The notes beneath the pieces are model-generated. The model worked only from the letters and a program-made list of their open reading frames with translations. It was not told the DNA's origin and searched no databases. From Methanobacteriota archaeon (GTDB lineage: Archaea; Thermoplasmatota; Thermoplasmata; Methanomassiliicoccales; Methanomethylophilaceae), in contig JAEXCH010000005.1 of assembly GCA_023402275.1 (NCBI GenBank), positions 1-49,193 on the forward strand: a stretch of 49,193 nt of DNA, given 5' to 3'. Shown here one piece after another: positions 17,066 through 25,234 of this stretch. How positions within the stretch are numbered: the stretch's first letter is position 1; each line of letters starts with the position of its first letter. A program made the translations under genes and the position numbers.

Positions 17066-17290
17066 TCAGATTTCTCTTCCTGCTAGGGCACTTTTCAGTA
17101 TGGCGACTTCCTCATCGGAAAGCGTTATGCCCTTCCCCATCTTCTCTCCGTCCGGAGACCATTCCCTTATGTCATATTTGGGGTCCCTGTCATTCCAACT
17201 GATCAAGTTCAGCTCTTTCGTCCATCCCTTTGAGGATTCTGAGAGAACTGCGATCTTCTCCACTATTTCGTATTTGAACTCTACCGGCAT
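17066..17290 (-). CDS. YdbC-like PC4-family single-stranded nucleic-acid-binding protein
   Basis: 74 residues. The sequence FKYEIVEKIAVLSES..GWTKELNLISWN..PKYDIREW is the PC4/YdbC fold (beta-sheet plus one helix, dimeric), which binds ssDNA. GGAGTGA lies 5 bases before ATG 17290, which fixes this start over the GTG three codons upstream. Role in transcription or DNA protection is inferred from the family. The 200-base gap to the next gene holds promoters and an A/T-rich dyad (CAAAAAA/TTTTTTG, 17444-17462) just upstream of the next gene's TATA (about 17466-17479). Confidence 0.85.
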   Translation of the reverse strand: MPVEFKYEIVEKIAVLSESSKGWTKELNLISWNDRDPKYDIREWSPDGEKMGKGITLSDEEVAILKSALAGREI

Positions 17291-17500
17291 CGGCGTCACT
17301 CCTTTTGCGCATTACGTTCCCATAATATATAATAATAGTATGAAGAAAAATAGGTAAATAAAGCCAATTTTTACGACTTTTTAAGGGTATTGCGGAGGTC
17401 GGATATTACTCCAAAAAATCTCAACACCAAAGACCCAGAGGGGCAAAAAAGTGCATTTTTTGAAGATAATATTAAATAGATGTAATTCCGTAGATACAAT

Positions 17501-18115
17501 ATGTCATTCTTTGACGACAACGGAAAAATAGGACTCGCACTTATCATAGTGGGTATCCTCAACATAATCGTTGCAATAGCCAACGTGATAGTCGCCTTCA
17601 CAGACGACTCATACAACACAGGTGCTACTGCAGTTGGTGCAATAGGAACAGTCATATTCGGTATACTGATCCTCATGTTTGGAATGAATGTACGCTCCGG
17701 ATCCAATGACAGGGTCGGTATCCTTTCAGGCCTTGTAAGGGTCATCGGTATAGCTACAATAATCACCGCTGTGTTCAGTGCAGCTTCCAGCTACATGGCA
17801 AGCGATGAGGTGGGCATAGGGGCAGCGATCGGTGCAGCGATAATCGCTATAATAATCGGTCTGATCCTCCTGTGGATCGCATCCAAGATCGCTGGCTCGA
17901 ACAAGAACGTTATCAGCAATGTCCTCTGGATCCTGCTGGTCATAGTGTTCTTGATACTCATAATACTCGAGCTCATAGCATTCGTCGGCGGACTGTTGGA
18001 TGCAACAACGATGTCCATACTCGGAGCAGTAAGCTCACTTTGTATGTTCTTCGTGTACGCCTACGCTTTCCTCGCGTGTCTCTCACCCGAGGTCAAGAGC
18101 TCAATGGGCATCTAA
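17501..18115 (+). CDS. Six-helix membrane protein of unknown function
   Basis: 204 residues, almost all hydrophobic: about six transmembrane helices, with short polar loops (FTDDSYNTG, NVRSGSNDR, KIAGSNKN) and no catalytic or transport motif I can recognise. The Ile-rich fourth and fifth helices resemble those of generic DUF membrane proteins in methanogens. The TATA (GATAATATTAAAT) lies about 25 bases upstream of the ATG, so the mRNA may have almost no leader. Confidence 0.65.
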   Translation: MSFFDDNGKIGLALIIVGILNIIVAIANVIVAFTDDSYNTGATAVGAIGTVIFGILILMFGMNVRSGSNDRVGILSGLVRVIGIATIITAVFSAASSYMASDEVGIGAAIGAAIIAIIIGLILLWIASKIAGSNKNVISNVLWILLVIVFLILIILELIAFVGGLLDATTMSILGAVSSLCMFFVYAYAFLACLSPEVKSSMGI

Positions 18116-18260
18116 GCGCGAAACCAACGCAAACAAACCCTTTAAACATCTTACCTTTTTTCTCATAAAGTTTTATATCCTAGTTCCTGAATAGAATATG
18201 GTACATAGGGTCGGAATCAAAAGTGATACTTGATTAGAATATGTTGGGACGTGATGCCTG

Positions 18261-19550
18261 ATGGACGCGTCCCTTTTGATAATAGCTTTGGTGATGGGCG
18301 TATTGACATTCTTCTCTGCGTACTTCTCCTGTTCGGAGACCACGTATACCGGGATGAACACCATCCGTGTTAAGAATCTTGCACTCGAAGGAAAGAAGAA
18401 TGCCGAAAAGGCATTGGCGATACATGAGAACTACGACAAATTGCTGACGACCATATTGGTCGGTAATAATGTTGTCAATGTAGCGATCTCAACACTGGGA
18501 ACAATGTTGTTCTCCGAACTGTTCGGAGCGGCATGGGGTGTGATCATTGCAACTGTGTTCACTGCAACAGTGATCCTGATATTCGGTGAGATAACCCCCA
18601 AGACACTGGCAAAAAGGAACTCCGAACGTTATGCTTTGAAGCTTGCGGGTTCACTGAGCATAATACTCACCATACTCACACCTATAACATGGGCATTCAT
18701 GAAACTGACGAATCTGGTCTCCAGAAATGCGAAGAACGATTCTGCAGAGTCCCCGTCATTCACAGAGGACGAGCTCTACGTTATGATCGATGAGATCGAA
18801 GAGGAAGGGACCCTTGAGAAAAGTGAGAGCGATCTTATAAAATCGGCAATGCAGTTCGATGACATCAATGTCTCCGAGATGTATACTCCGAGAGCGAACA
18901 TAACAGCTGTTGATATGGAGACAACCGTCGAGGACATGAAGAACATCTTCATCGAATCGGAATACTCAAGGATACCTGTTTATGAAGGATCCATAGACCG
19001 CATAATCGGTGCCGTCTATTCCAGGGATTTCTTCTTTGCATATGTTGAAGGTAAGGAATTCACGGTATCGGATATAATGAGGCCTGTGAAGTTCGTTCCG
19101 GAGAATACAAGCATCGCCACATTGCTTACCGATCTGCAGAAGTCCAGGATACATATGGCCATAGTCCTCGATAATTTCGGAAGGACATTGGGATTGGTGA
19201 GCATGGAGGATGTACTTGAGGAACTGGTAGGGGACATTTGGGACGAGAGTGACGAGGTCGGCTATCCACTGGTAGAGGAGAAGGACGGTAGTTTCACTGT
19301 TCCCGGTGAGGCGAATATATTCGATGTCATGGGAAGGATAGGGGTCGGTTTCGAGCCCGGGGATTTCGAAGGTCACTCGATAAGTGCATTCATATCCAAT
19401 AGTCTTGACAGAGTACCCAGAAGAGGCGATGTGGTTGATACTGAGAACACCAAGATCCTGGTGAGGTCAATGAAGAGCCGCAGTGTCAAAGAGGCGAGGA
19501 TATTCCCAATCAAGGGGTCTGAGGATCAAGAGGGAACTCAAGGGAACTGA
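18261..19550 (+). CDS. CNNM/CorC-type (HlyC/CorC family) transporter or regulator
   Basis: 429 residues. N-terminal DUF21/CNNM membrane domain (about residues 1-170: SACSETTYTG-like SCSETTYTGMN, GNNVVNVAISTLGT, FGEITPKTLAKRN), then a CBS pair (about 200-320: YTPRANITAVD, SRIPVYEG, DIMRPVKFVPEN, MAIVLDNFGRTLGLV) and a C-terminal CorC/HlyC domain (GSFTVPGEANIFDV, DFEGHSISAFI, GDVV). The family is linked to Mg2+ or Na+/Mg2+ transport. Its 3' end overlaps the convergent COG1325 gene by 41 bases (19510-19550). Confidence 0.92.
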   Translation: MDASLLIIALVMGVLTFFSAYFSCSETTYTGMNTIRVKNLALEGKKNAEKALAIHENYDKLLTTILVGNNVVNVAISTLGTMLFSELFGAAWGVIIATVFTATVILIFGEITPKTLAKRNSERYALKLAGSLSIILTILTPITWAFMKLTNLVSRNAKNDSAESPSFTEDELYVMIDEIEEEGTLEKSESDLIKSAMQFDDINVSEMYTPRANITAVDMETTVEDMKNIFIESEYSRIPVYEGSIDRIIGAVYSRDFFFAYVEGKEFTVSDIMRPVKFVPENTSIATLLTDLQKSRIHMAIVLDNFGRTLGLVSMEDVLEELVGDIWDESDEVGYPLVEEKDGSFTVPGEANIFDVMGRIGVGFEPGDFEGHSISAFISNSLDRVPRRGDVVDTENTKILVRSMKSRSVKEARIFPIKGSEDQEGTQGN

Positions 19551-19962
19551 GGAAATCCCTCATATTCCTCAAGGCTATCTCTTTCCTGGCAGGATGGGAT
19601 ACCAACTTACCTGTCAGAGATATAACATCGCCGTGATGGGCGATCATATATGTTCCCTGTACGAGTTCCTGCTTGTCCAGCCTCAGATAGAAAACGCAAT
19701 CATCATCGATCCTGTCCTCAAGATTCTTCAGGACATCATCGATGACATCCTTTCCCATATGAACGAAGATGGGGACTATGTCTCTCTGTTTGGTGAGTTC
19801 CGTGCTAAAGATAACTACTCTGTTGCCATGTTCGCTGTTGGTTATGTCGCATTCGAACTCATCGGTACCAAGGAGATCCGTCATTGCATCATGTATGATC
19901 GATTCATCCTCGGTGGCATAACAGAACACGTTGACCCTTAGCCAATGGAATGTCCCTTGCAT
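19510..19962 (-). CDS. COG1325 archaeal RNA-binding (exosome-associated) protein
   Basis: 150 residues matching the archaeal PF01877 family: FHWLRVNVFCYATEDESI at the N terminus, SEHGNRVVIFS in the middle and CVFYLRLDKQELVQG with SHPARKEIALRN at the end. The family is near-universal in archaea, binds RNA and is predicted to work with the exosome or ribosome maturation. A similarly long open frame on the opposite strand of this stretch has no homology and is a shadow. Tail-to-tail overlap with the CNNM gene. Confidence 0.88.
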   Translation of the reverse strand: MQGTFHWLRVNVFCYATEDESIIHDAMTDLLGTDEFECDITNSEHGNRVVIFSTELTKQRDIVPIFVHMGKDVIDDVLKNLEDRIDDDCVFYLRLDKQELVQGTYMIAHHGDVISLTGKLVSHPARKEIALRNMRDFLSSLEFPLDPQTP

Positions 19963-19999
19963 AATGGGACCATACAGTATCCGTTAATAATCTAAACGG

Positions 20000-20467
20000 T
20001 CAGTTCTCGGGCTTAGGCAGAAGGGCCACGAACTCATCGGGATCGGAAACCGATATGGTTATGACACGTCTCCCCATCAATTTCAGGGATACTCCGCGGT
20101 CATATCCTATGCTGATGAGATTCTTGAACGTGACCTTCTTGATCCCCCATCCGCTGTAGTTCCTTATTATATCGACATCCCCGGTCTTGTAATCTATTAT
20201 GTCGCTGAAAGGTATGTCGTATCTCTTTAGGAATCGGATATGGATGACATCATCCTCTATCCATATCCTCAGTTTCAAAAAGAAACAGAACAGTATGATA
20301 GCTGCGAATACGATCGACGATACATAGAACATCCATATGGGCGTGCCTATCGATCCTATGAATGAACACATCAGTAGGAATATGTCCGTGGCCACCAGGA
20401 CCGCCGTCAACATGACGAATGCATTCCTGGGAAGCAGGTCCTGTGTTTCTTCAAAAGTCTTTGCCAT
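20000..20467 (-). CDS. Two-helix membrane protein with PH-like C-terminal domain
   Basis: 155 residues: a hydrophobic helical hairpin at about residues 15-65, then a beta-rich domain (LRIWIEDDVIHIRFLKRYDIPFSDI, VSLKLMGRRVITISVSDPDEFVALL) in the manner of bacterial PH-like (bPH2) membrane proteins. Function unknown in the family. It is transcribed away from the tRNA gene, with only 55 bases between them. Confidence 0.65.
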   Translation of the reverse strand: MAKTFEETQDLLPRNAFVMLTAVLVATDIFLLMCSFIGSIGTPIWMFYVSSIVFAAIILFCFFLKLRIWIEDDVIHIRFLKRYDIPFSDIIDYKTGDVDIIRNYSGWGIKKVTFKNLISIGYDRGVSLKLMGRRVITISVSDPDEFVALLPKPEN

Positions 20468-20490
20468 GCAACAACCATACCTTGATAAGG

Positions 20491-20498
20491 TTTATATG
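20491..20498 (+). promoter_or_regulatory. TATA box of tRNA-Ile
   Basis: TTTATATG centred 28 bases before the first base of the mature tRNA, the expected archaeal spacing. Confidence 0.6.
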
Positions 20499-20522
20499 GT
20501 AAGTCCTTATTTGAGTGATTGA

Positions 20523-20597
20523 GGGCCCATAGCTTAGACTGGCTGGAGCGTCCGGCTGATAACCGGAAGGTCGTGAGTTCAAATCTCATTGGGCCCA
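20523..20597 (+). tRNA. tRNA-Ile (anticodon GAT)
   Basis: Cloverleaf is complete: acceptor GGGCCCA (20523-20529) pairs with TGGGCCC (20590-20596), discriminator A 20597; D arm GCTTAGACTGGCTGGAGC; anticodon stem TCCGG/CCGGA around the loop CTGATAA, giving anticodon GAT; T arm GTGAG/CTCAT around TTCAAAT. No intron. CCA is not encoded. GAT reads ATT and ATC isoleucine codons. Confidence 0.97.
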
Positions 20598-20604
20598 CTA
20601 TCAA

Positions 20605-20994
20605 TCACTTTTTCTGGAACTCTCCTGTTTTCTTGTGTTTGACCACTCTTGATCCCTCATTGTTGGATTTAAGGGTCTTGACGTAATCCTCTGCTTCGGC
20701 CTTGGTCTTGAACAACTTGGTAGCTCTGGATGCTCCCTGTGCCTTTACCTGCCACATGCCGTCCTCTTCACGTTTTGTTATATGCCATACCTTGTTGGCG
20801 GACTTAGGCTTCTTTGCCGCAGATTCCTTCTTCTCAGGAGTATCCTCCTCATCTTCCACAGGCTCCGCTGTCTTCTCTCTTGTCGTGGCCCAGGTAACTT
20901 CCTTTTCCTCTTTCTTGGGCTTCACTTCTTTCTCAGCTTCATCGTCTTTCTTTATATCATCTATTTTTTTCTTGAATTTATCCAAAAAACCCAT
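20605..20994 (-). CDS. DUF2188-domain protein with charged linker
   Basis: 129 residues from MGFLDKFKKKIDDIKK at 20994 (GGGGGA upstream). An amphipathic N-terminal helix of the membrane-surface type, then a highly charged Lys/Glu linker (about residues 17-65), then a DUF2188 domain (WHITKREEDGMWQVKAQG, FKTKAEAEDYVKTLKSN, VVKHKKTGEFQKK). DUF2188 is a small alpha/beta domain of unknown role. It begins 14 bases after the parvulin gene stop and is cotranscribed with it. Stops 8 bases from the tRNA 3' end on the other strand. Confidence 0.8.
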   Translation of the reverse strand: MGFLDKFKKKIDDIKKDDEAEKEVKPKKEEKEVTWATTREKTAEPVEDEEDTPEKKESAAKKPKSANKVWHITKREEDGMWQVKAQGASRATKLFKTKAEAEDYVKTLKSNNEGSRVVKHKKTGEFQKK

Positions 20995-21008
20995 TCTTAT
21001 TCCCCCAT

Positions 21009-21290
21009 TTACTTCTGATCCTTTATCTGGATCAGATGCCATCCGAAATCAGTTTTCACAGGGCCTACCAGGTCCCCTTTCTTTCCGTTGAATGCAGCGG
21101 TCTCGAAAGGTGCGACCATCTGCCCCTTCCCGAACCATCCGAGATCTCCGCCTTTCTTTCCGGAAGGGCATGTAGAGCGCTTCTTTGCGACTTCCGCAAA
21201 GCTCTTGCCGCCTAGGATCTCGTCCTTGAGTTCCTTGGCCTCTTTCTCTGTTTTTACGAGTATATGCGCTGCATTGACCTGTTTTACCAT
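21009..21290 (-). CDS. Parvulin-type peptidyl-prolyl isomerase (single domain)
   Basis: 93 residues forming one PpiC/rotamase domain: AAHILVKTEKEAKEL, FAEVAKKRSTCPSGKKGGDLGWFGKGQMV, PFETAAFNGKKGDLVGPVKTDFGWHLIQI. No signal peptide, so it is cytoplasmic, like the archaeal parvulins of methanogens. It catalyses cis-trans isomerisation at proline. First gene of a pair with the DUF2188 gene and divergent from the membrane GTPase gene. A short palindrome TAGAGACTCTA (21299-21309) lies in the 74-base divergent promoter. Confidence 0.93.
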   Translation of the reverse strand: MVKQVNAAHILVKTEKEAKELKDEILGGKSFAEVAKKRSTCPSGKKGGDLGWFGKGQMVAPFETAAFNGKKGDLVGPVKTDFGWHLIQIKDQK

Positions 21291-21364
21291 ATTATATGTA
21301 GAGACTCTAGACTTTATATGTTATTTGTCTGGAATCGTCTTGAAAATGATTATATCCGCTTATT

Positions 21365-22909
21365 ATGATAGGGTCGCAGATGAACAGGATGAACCAGGCA
21401 TTGATGGGACCCCTATTGGGGATTGCCTTAGTTTACGCCGCTCTTTCATTCGTATATACAATACTGAATCTGAACGACGGGAACTTCACTGTAGCAATTG
21501 ACCCTTTGGGATTGTTTGAGGAAAGTATCATACCCGTGGCATTGCACGATGCATATTGGGAGCTTATCGCATTGTATACAAATCTTGCAGGCGATATGAA
21601 CCTTGAGTATGTGACAATGGCATTGTTCACGATAGGTTTCGTTTTGGTAGTTGCCGGAGTAGCATCAAAACCGACCAGGGATCTCCGCGGTAGCGACGAC
21701 GATCCTCAACAGTATCTTTTCACACACCAGCCGAAGGCATTCATGAGATGCCTGCTGATACCATGGAACATAATGGTCGCAGCATGGAGGAAGAAGAAGA
21801 TACCGGTGATTCTTCCGATAATATTCATACCTTTCATGTTGCCATTCGCTCTGTTGATGGACGTGATCCTTGTTGTGATATTCGTTATAGAATGGGCAAT
21901 AATGAGCATAAGGATACGTCTGGTGTCCTCCAAGGACAAAGAGGAATATGATACCGAGACACAGTATGCGGTCTGTCCAAAATGCAAGAGACAGTTCTAT
22001 CAACCGAATATCAAATGCAAATGCGGCCTGATGATATCATACCCTGTGCCCAACAGACACGGGGTCAAGTTCCATTATTGCAACAACGGACATAAGATAC
22101 CAAGCACAAATGCTGACGGAGCAAGGGCAAAGCTCGATGCATCCTGTCCATTTTGCACATCGGACATGACAACACATGAGGCCAAACCCCTTGTGATATC
22201 CTTGGTCGGCTCCGTGGGCTCGGGAAAGACGACATTGATGCTCTCCTCGGTCGAAGAGATAAGTATGTCCGCAAAGGAGAAAGGGATCGTTTCCGAGGTC
22301 ATAACCGATGGGATATCCCCGGAGAAACAACGCAGGAGGTCCAATGTGATACCCACCGTTGCCGGAGAACTCGATTCAGAGTATTTCTTCCTGAGAGCAA
22401 GGGACCTTCCCGAGAAACAGGTCATGATCAATGACATATCCGGTCTGGAGTTCCAACCGGACAGCGATAAGATACTGTTTGAGGAATACTATCGTTACAA
22501 TGACGGGATAATATTGACGGTGGATCCGTTGGAGATAATGGCGTTGCATCATTCCCAATCCCCCACAAAGGGATCGAAAGATACCCCTGTAGCTACACTG
22601 GAATCATTCTATCACATGTACACCGAGATAAATGGTTACGGCCCGGCTGTTAAATCCACGGTTCCGTTCGCTGTCGTGCTGACCAAAATGGACAATCCTA
22701 AGGTAAAGGCATCCATAGAGGCAGAGGGATCCGCCCAGCAATTCCTTGAGGCATACGGTCATAAGATGATGGTGGACATCATACAATCCGCTTTCAGGAA
22801 TGTGAGGTATTTCACCGTGGCATCATTGGGTGACGACAGCAATGCTGCGGAACCATTCGGATGGATATTATCGGAAGGCGACAAGGACCTTAAGATCCGG
22901 CTGTTCTGA
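21365..22909 (+). CDS. Membrane-anchored zinc-ribbon GTPase, paralogue of the operon GTPase
   Basis: 514 residues. Hydrophobic helices at about 13-33, 83-101, 125-141 and 146-184 anchor the N terminus. Then a zinc region (Cys 204, 207, 218, 220, 239, 261, 264) and a GTPase domain: Walker A GSVGSGKT (282-289), G3-like DISG (357-360), G4 TKMD (440-443), G5-like VASLG (485-489). The order zinc ribbon then GTPase, TVDPLEIM after the G3 strand and the C-terminal PFGWIL are shared with the GTPase at 27609-28871. It resembles the double-GTPase (DO-GTPase) families known from predicted conflict systems, a recollection I cannot verify here. Convergent with pirin, 2 bases apart. Confidence 0.8.
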   Translation: MIGSQMNRMNQALMGPLLGIALVYAALSFVYTILNLNDGNFTVAIDPLGLFEESIIPVALHDAYWELIALYTNLAGDMNLEYVTMALFTIGFVLVVAGVASKPTRDLRGSDDDPQQYLFTHQPKAFMRCLLIPWNIMVAAWRKKKIPVILPIIFIPFMLPFALLMDVILVVIFVIEWAIMSIRIRLVSSKDKEEYDTETQYAVCPKCKRQFYQPNIKCKCGLMISYPVPNRHGVKFHYCNNGHKIPSTNADGARAKLDASCPFCTSDMTTHEAKPLVISLVGSVGSGKTTLMLSSVEEISMSAKEKGIVSEVITDGISPEKQRRRSNVIPTVAGELDSEYFFLRARDLPEKQVMINDISGLEFQPDSDKILFEEYYRYNDGIILTVDPLEIMALHHSQSPTKGSKDTPVATLESFYHMYTEINGYGPAVKSTVPFAVVLTKMDNPKVKASIEAEGSAQQFLEAYGHKMMVDIIQSAFRNVRYFTVASLGDDSNAAEPFGWILSEGDKDLKIRLF

Positions 22910-22911
22910 TA

Positions 22912-23949
22912 TCAAAGAGGAGGGATCTCCTCGCTTCCGTCCGAATATCTCATGAATCTTTCAGTACCTTTAGGATGGAATTTGTCAATAAGGTCCCAAG
23001 GCCAGTTGTCGAATTCCTCTTTCCTGATATAGTTCATGGCATCAATTACGCTTTGATCATTATCGAGTATAACAGGTCCGAAGGATGACATCTTCTCCCC
23101 TATGGGTTCGCCCTCCAAGAGCCAATAGGTCCCTTCGGTTTCTCCGTTGGTGAATGTGACATCCACATCCCCTTTCAGTTTGAAACGCTGTATGACATCA
23201 TATTCAGCATCTTCGAATCTGACCTTTGAACCATCCACAAAATAAAGGTTCCTGTTGATCCTGTCGGATACGGCAGGTATGGTGATGCTTGCTCCGGGTG
23301 ACATCCTTATCAGCAATATCCTGACATTGTGATCCTTGTCCGCAGCCCAGGAGATATCATTGGGGGGCAGTGCCTCGATCCCATTGAATGTGCCTGCGAT
23401 AATCTTTATCGAATATCCGTTACCGTTCTCATCCTTCTCCTGTATTATCGGTATGTTCTCTGACCACATCATCCTGACCGCAGGTTCACTTCCCTTGTCC
23501 TTCAGAGGGAGGTTGATCATTATCTGCGTTATGTTGTTGGGATTGGGGCGATCATCGTACGCAAGAGGGTACATCTCGTCATGCAGGTACATACTGCCAG
23601 CTGATACCCATTGTACATCACCGAAACCGTATCTTCCCTGATTGCCGAGAGAATCGAAGTGGTCTATGAAACCCACCTCAGGGATGGTGACCGTCTCGTA
23701 CCCCCAATGCGCATGCATAGGGAAGCCGGGAACGACCTTTCCGTGATACATCCTGAATCCGAAGATCTTCTTGTAATCCCTTCCGAGATTCCTTCCGCCT
23801 ATCTGACTCAAAGGAGGCGCCTGTTGGGCATTTCCTTCAGGGTAATCATCTGTGTGATGTGATACGAAAACGAAAGGATCCTCCGTATCCCAATGCAGTT
23901 TCAGATATTGTGTCTTCAGAACCGGTCCCGATCTCTTCCTTCCGAACAT
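22912..23949 (-). CDS. Pirin-family cupin protein
   Basis: 345 residues, two-cupin pirin. The metal-site motif FPMHAHWGYETVTIPEVGF is clear, followed by HFDSLGNQGRYGFGDVQWVSAGSMYLHDE, which supplies the remaining His and Glu ligands. Pirins bind Fe and act as quercetinase-like enzymes or as redox-responsive cofactors; the archaeal role is unknown. The C-terminal 40 residues (from YIRKEEFDNWPW) extend past the second cupin. Start ATG 23949. Confidence 0.88.
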   Translation of the reverse strand: MFGRKRSGPVLKTQYLKLHWDTEDPFVFVSHHTDDYPEGNAQQAPPLSQIGGRNLGRDYKKIFGFRMYHGKVVPGFPMHAHWGYETVTIPEVGFIDHFDSLGNQGRYGFGDVQWVSAGSMYLHDEMYPLAYDDRPNPNNITQIMINLPLKDKGSEPAVRMMWSENIPIIQEKDENGNGYSIKIIAGTFNGIEALPPNDISWAADKDHNVRILLIRMSPGASITIPAVSDRINRNLYFVDGSKVRFEDAEYDVIQRFKLKGDVDVTFTNGETEGTYWLLEGEPIGEKMSSFGPVILDNDQSVIDAMNYIRKEEFDNWPWDLIDKFHPKGTERFMRYSDGSEEIPPL

Positions 23950-24012
23950 ATGAGCAACCGATACTTGAATTGAACAATAGATTAAAAACTATCATCCCTG
24001 CTACGGTTGGAC

Positions 24013-24741
24013 ATGACAGATGATCACGACCCCTCCGACGGCATACGTCTGAACAAATTCATCAGCGAGGCCGGTATATCATCCAGAAGAGGTTCTGACA
24101 GGATCATAGAGGAAGGCAGGGTGACCATAGACGGCAGATCGGCGGTCATAGGCGACAAGGTATATCCTGAGAACAGGGTGTTCGTTGACGGAAAGGAGAT
24201 AGAGCGCGTAAAGGAGGATATAATCCTCGCATTCTACAAACCGGTAGGGATAACATCAACCTCCAGCCCCACTGATAAGGATAACGTCATAGATTATATC
24301 GGATATCCGAGAAGGATATTCTCCATCGGCAGGTTGGACAAGGATTCAGAAGGCCTACTTCTGATGACCAATAACGGCGATCTTGCAGACAGTATAATGC
24401 GTTCAAGGAATGAGCACGAGAAGGAGTATATCGTCACTGTCAACAAGGACATAACGAAGGATTTCATCAAAGGTATGTCCAACGGGGTCCGATTGCCGGA
24501 CGGCAAGGTCACAAGGAAATGTACTATCGAGACAACCGGACCCAGGGAATTCAGGATCATTCTGAAACAGGGACTGAACAGGCAGATAAGGAGAATGTGT
24601 GAATATTTCGATTATGACGTAGTCAACCTCAAAAGGGTCAGGGTGGTCAACATAACCCTCGGCAATCTCAAGGAAGGCCGTTACAGGGACATATCAAAAA
24701 AGGAAAGAGAAGAGCTGTATGAGCAGCTCGGTTTGAGATGA
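24013..24741 (+). CDS. rluF: RsuA/RluF-family rRNA pseudouridine synthase
   Basis: About 242 residues. N-terminal S4 RNA-binding domain (IRLNKFISEAGISSRRGSDRIIEEGRV), then a synthase domain with the catalytic Asp in GRLDKDSEGLLLMTNNGD, and LKQGLNRQIRRMCEYFDYDVVNLKRVRV near the C terminus, which fits the RluF/RsuA branch (23S or 16S rRNA uridine to pseudouridine). This branch is chiefly bacterial, so old transfer from bacteria is likely. ATG 24013 is used here; TTG 24007 is in frame. Ends 4 bases from convergent TM2 gene. Confidence 0.87.
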   Translation: MTDDHDPSDGIRLNKFISEAGISSRRGSDRIIEEGRVTIDGRSAVIGDKVYPENRVFVDGKEIERVKEDIILAFYKPVGITSTSSPTDKDNVIDYIGYPRRIFSIGRLDKDSEGLLLMTNNGDLADSIMRSRNEHEKEYIVTVNKDITKDFIKGMSNGVRLPDGKVTRKCTIETTGPREFRIILKQGLNRQIRRMCEYFDYDVVNLKRVRVVNITLGNLKEGRYRDISKKEREELYEQLGLR

Positions 24742-24745
24742 GATA

Positions 24746-25147
24746 TCACCACGGAGGGGTCCCGAATCTTCTTAGGCCCGCATTATAATTATCCAGGTAA
24801 CTCTTGGCATCATACAGGCTCCAAACATACAATGCGATATAACCTACAAATGCGGCTATTGAGAATATCGCTACGACCCCATTCATCATTGACAAAAGCA
24901 TGGCAATGAGTGCAATTCCGATCCCGGACACCATGATCAGCAATCCTCTTGTGATCTTCCCCGCATATAGGTGTCCGCCCCCCAACAGGAGGAAGGCGAT
25001 CAATATGCCTGCACCGACGCTCTTATCCCTGCCTTGAACCACATAGGTATGCGATATCGCTTCCTCCCTTATATTCAGGACAAAACCGCAAGCACGGCAA
25101 TTCTTTGCTCCATTCTCTATCTCTGCTCCACAATTATGACAATACAA
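24746..25147 (-). CDS. Zinc-ribbon TM2-domain membrane protein
   Basis: 133 residues from TTG 25147, preceded by GGTGAT. A zinc ribbon at the very N terminus (YCHNCGAEI, NCRACGF) is followed by a TM2 domain (KSVGAGILIAFLLLGGGHLYAGK, then GLLIMVSGIGIALIAML) and one further helix. TM2 proteins are small membrane proteins without assigned function. It sits directly downstream of the five-gene chaperone-GTPase operon on the same strand, but a terminator hairpin lies between. Confidence 0.8.
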   Translation of the reverse strand: MYCHNCGAEIENGAKNCRACGFVLNIREEAISHTYVVQGRDKSVGAGILIAFLLLGGGHLYAGKITRGLLIMVSGIGIALIAMLLSMMNGVVAIFSIAAFVGYIALYVWSLYDAKSYLDNYNAGLRRFGTPPW

Positions 25148-25195
25148 GTGTGCATCACCAAGATAAAGACACAGTATGATTAGAAAAAACTATGC

Positions 25196-25228
25196 TAAAA
25201 AATGTAAGGATGGGGGTTGAACCCCATG
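25196..25228 (-). terminator. Terminator at the end of the chaperone-GTPase operon
   Basis: On the minus strand, 7 bases after the last Hsp70 stop, ATGGGG pairs with CCCCAT (25222-25227 with 25210-25215), loop of six to seven bases, followed by CCTTACATTTTTTAG. The T-run (25197-25203) makes it a convincing archaeal terminator and marks the operon's 3' limit. Confidence 0.6.
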
Positions 25229-25234
25229 TTTTGC

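Noticed and set aside
19483..19941. 152-codon plus-strand frame overlapping CNNM and COG1325 genes
   Set aside because: The minus strand encodes a full COG1325 family protein here, so this frame is a mirror.
25210..25227. GGTTCAACC on the minus strand looking like a T loop after the last Hsp70
   Set aside because: It is better explained as the terminator hairpin; no tRNA body is present.
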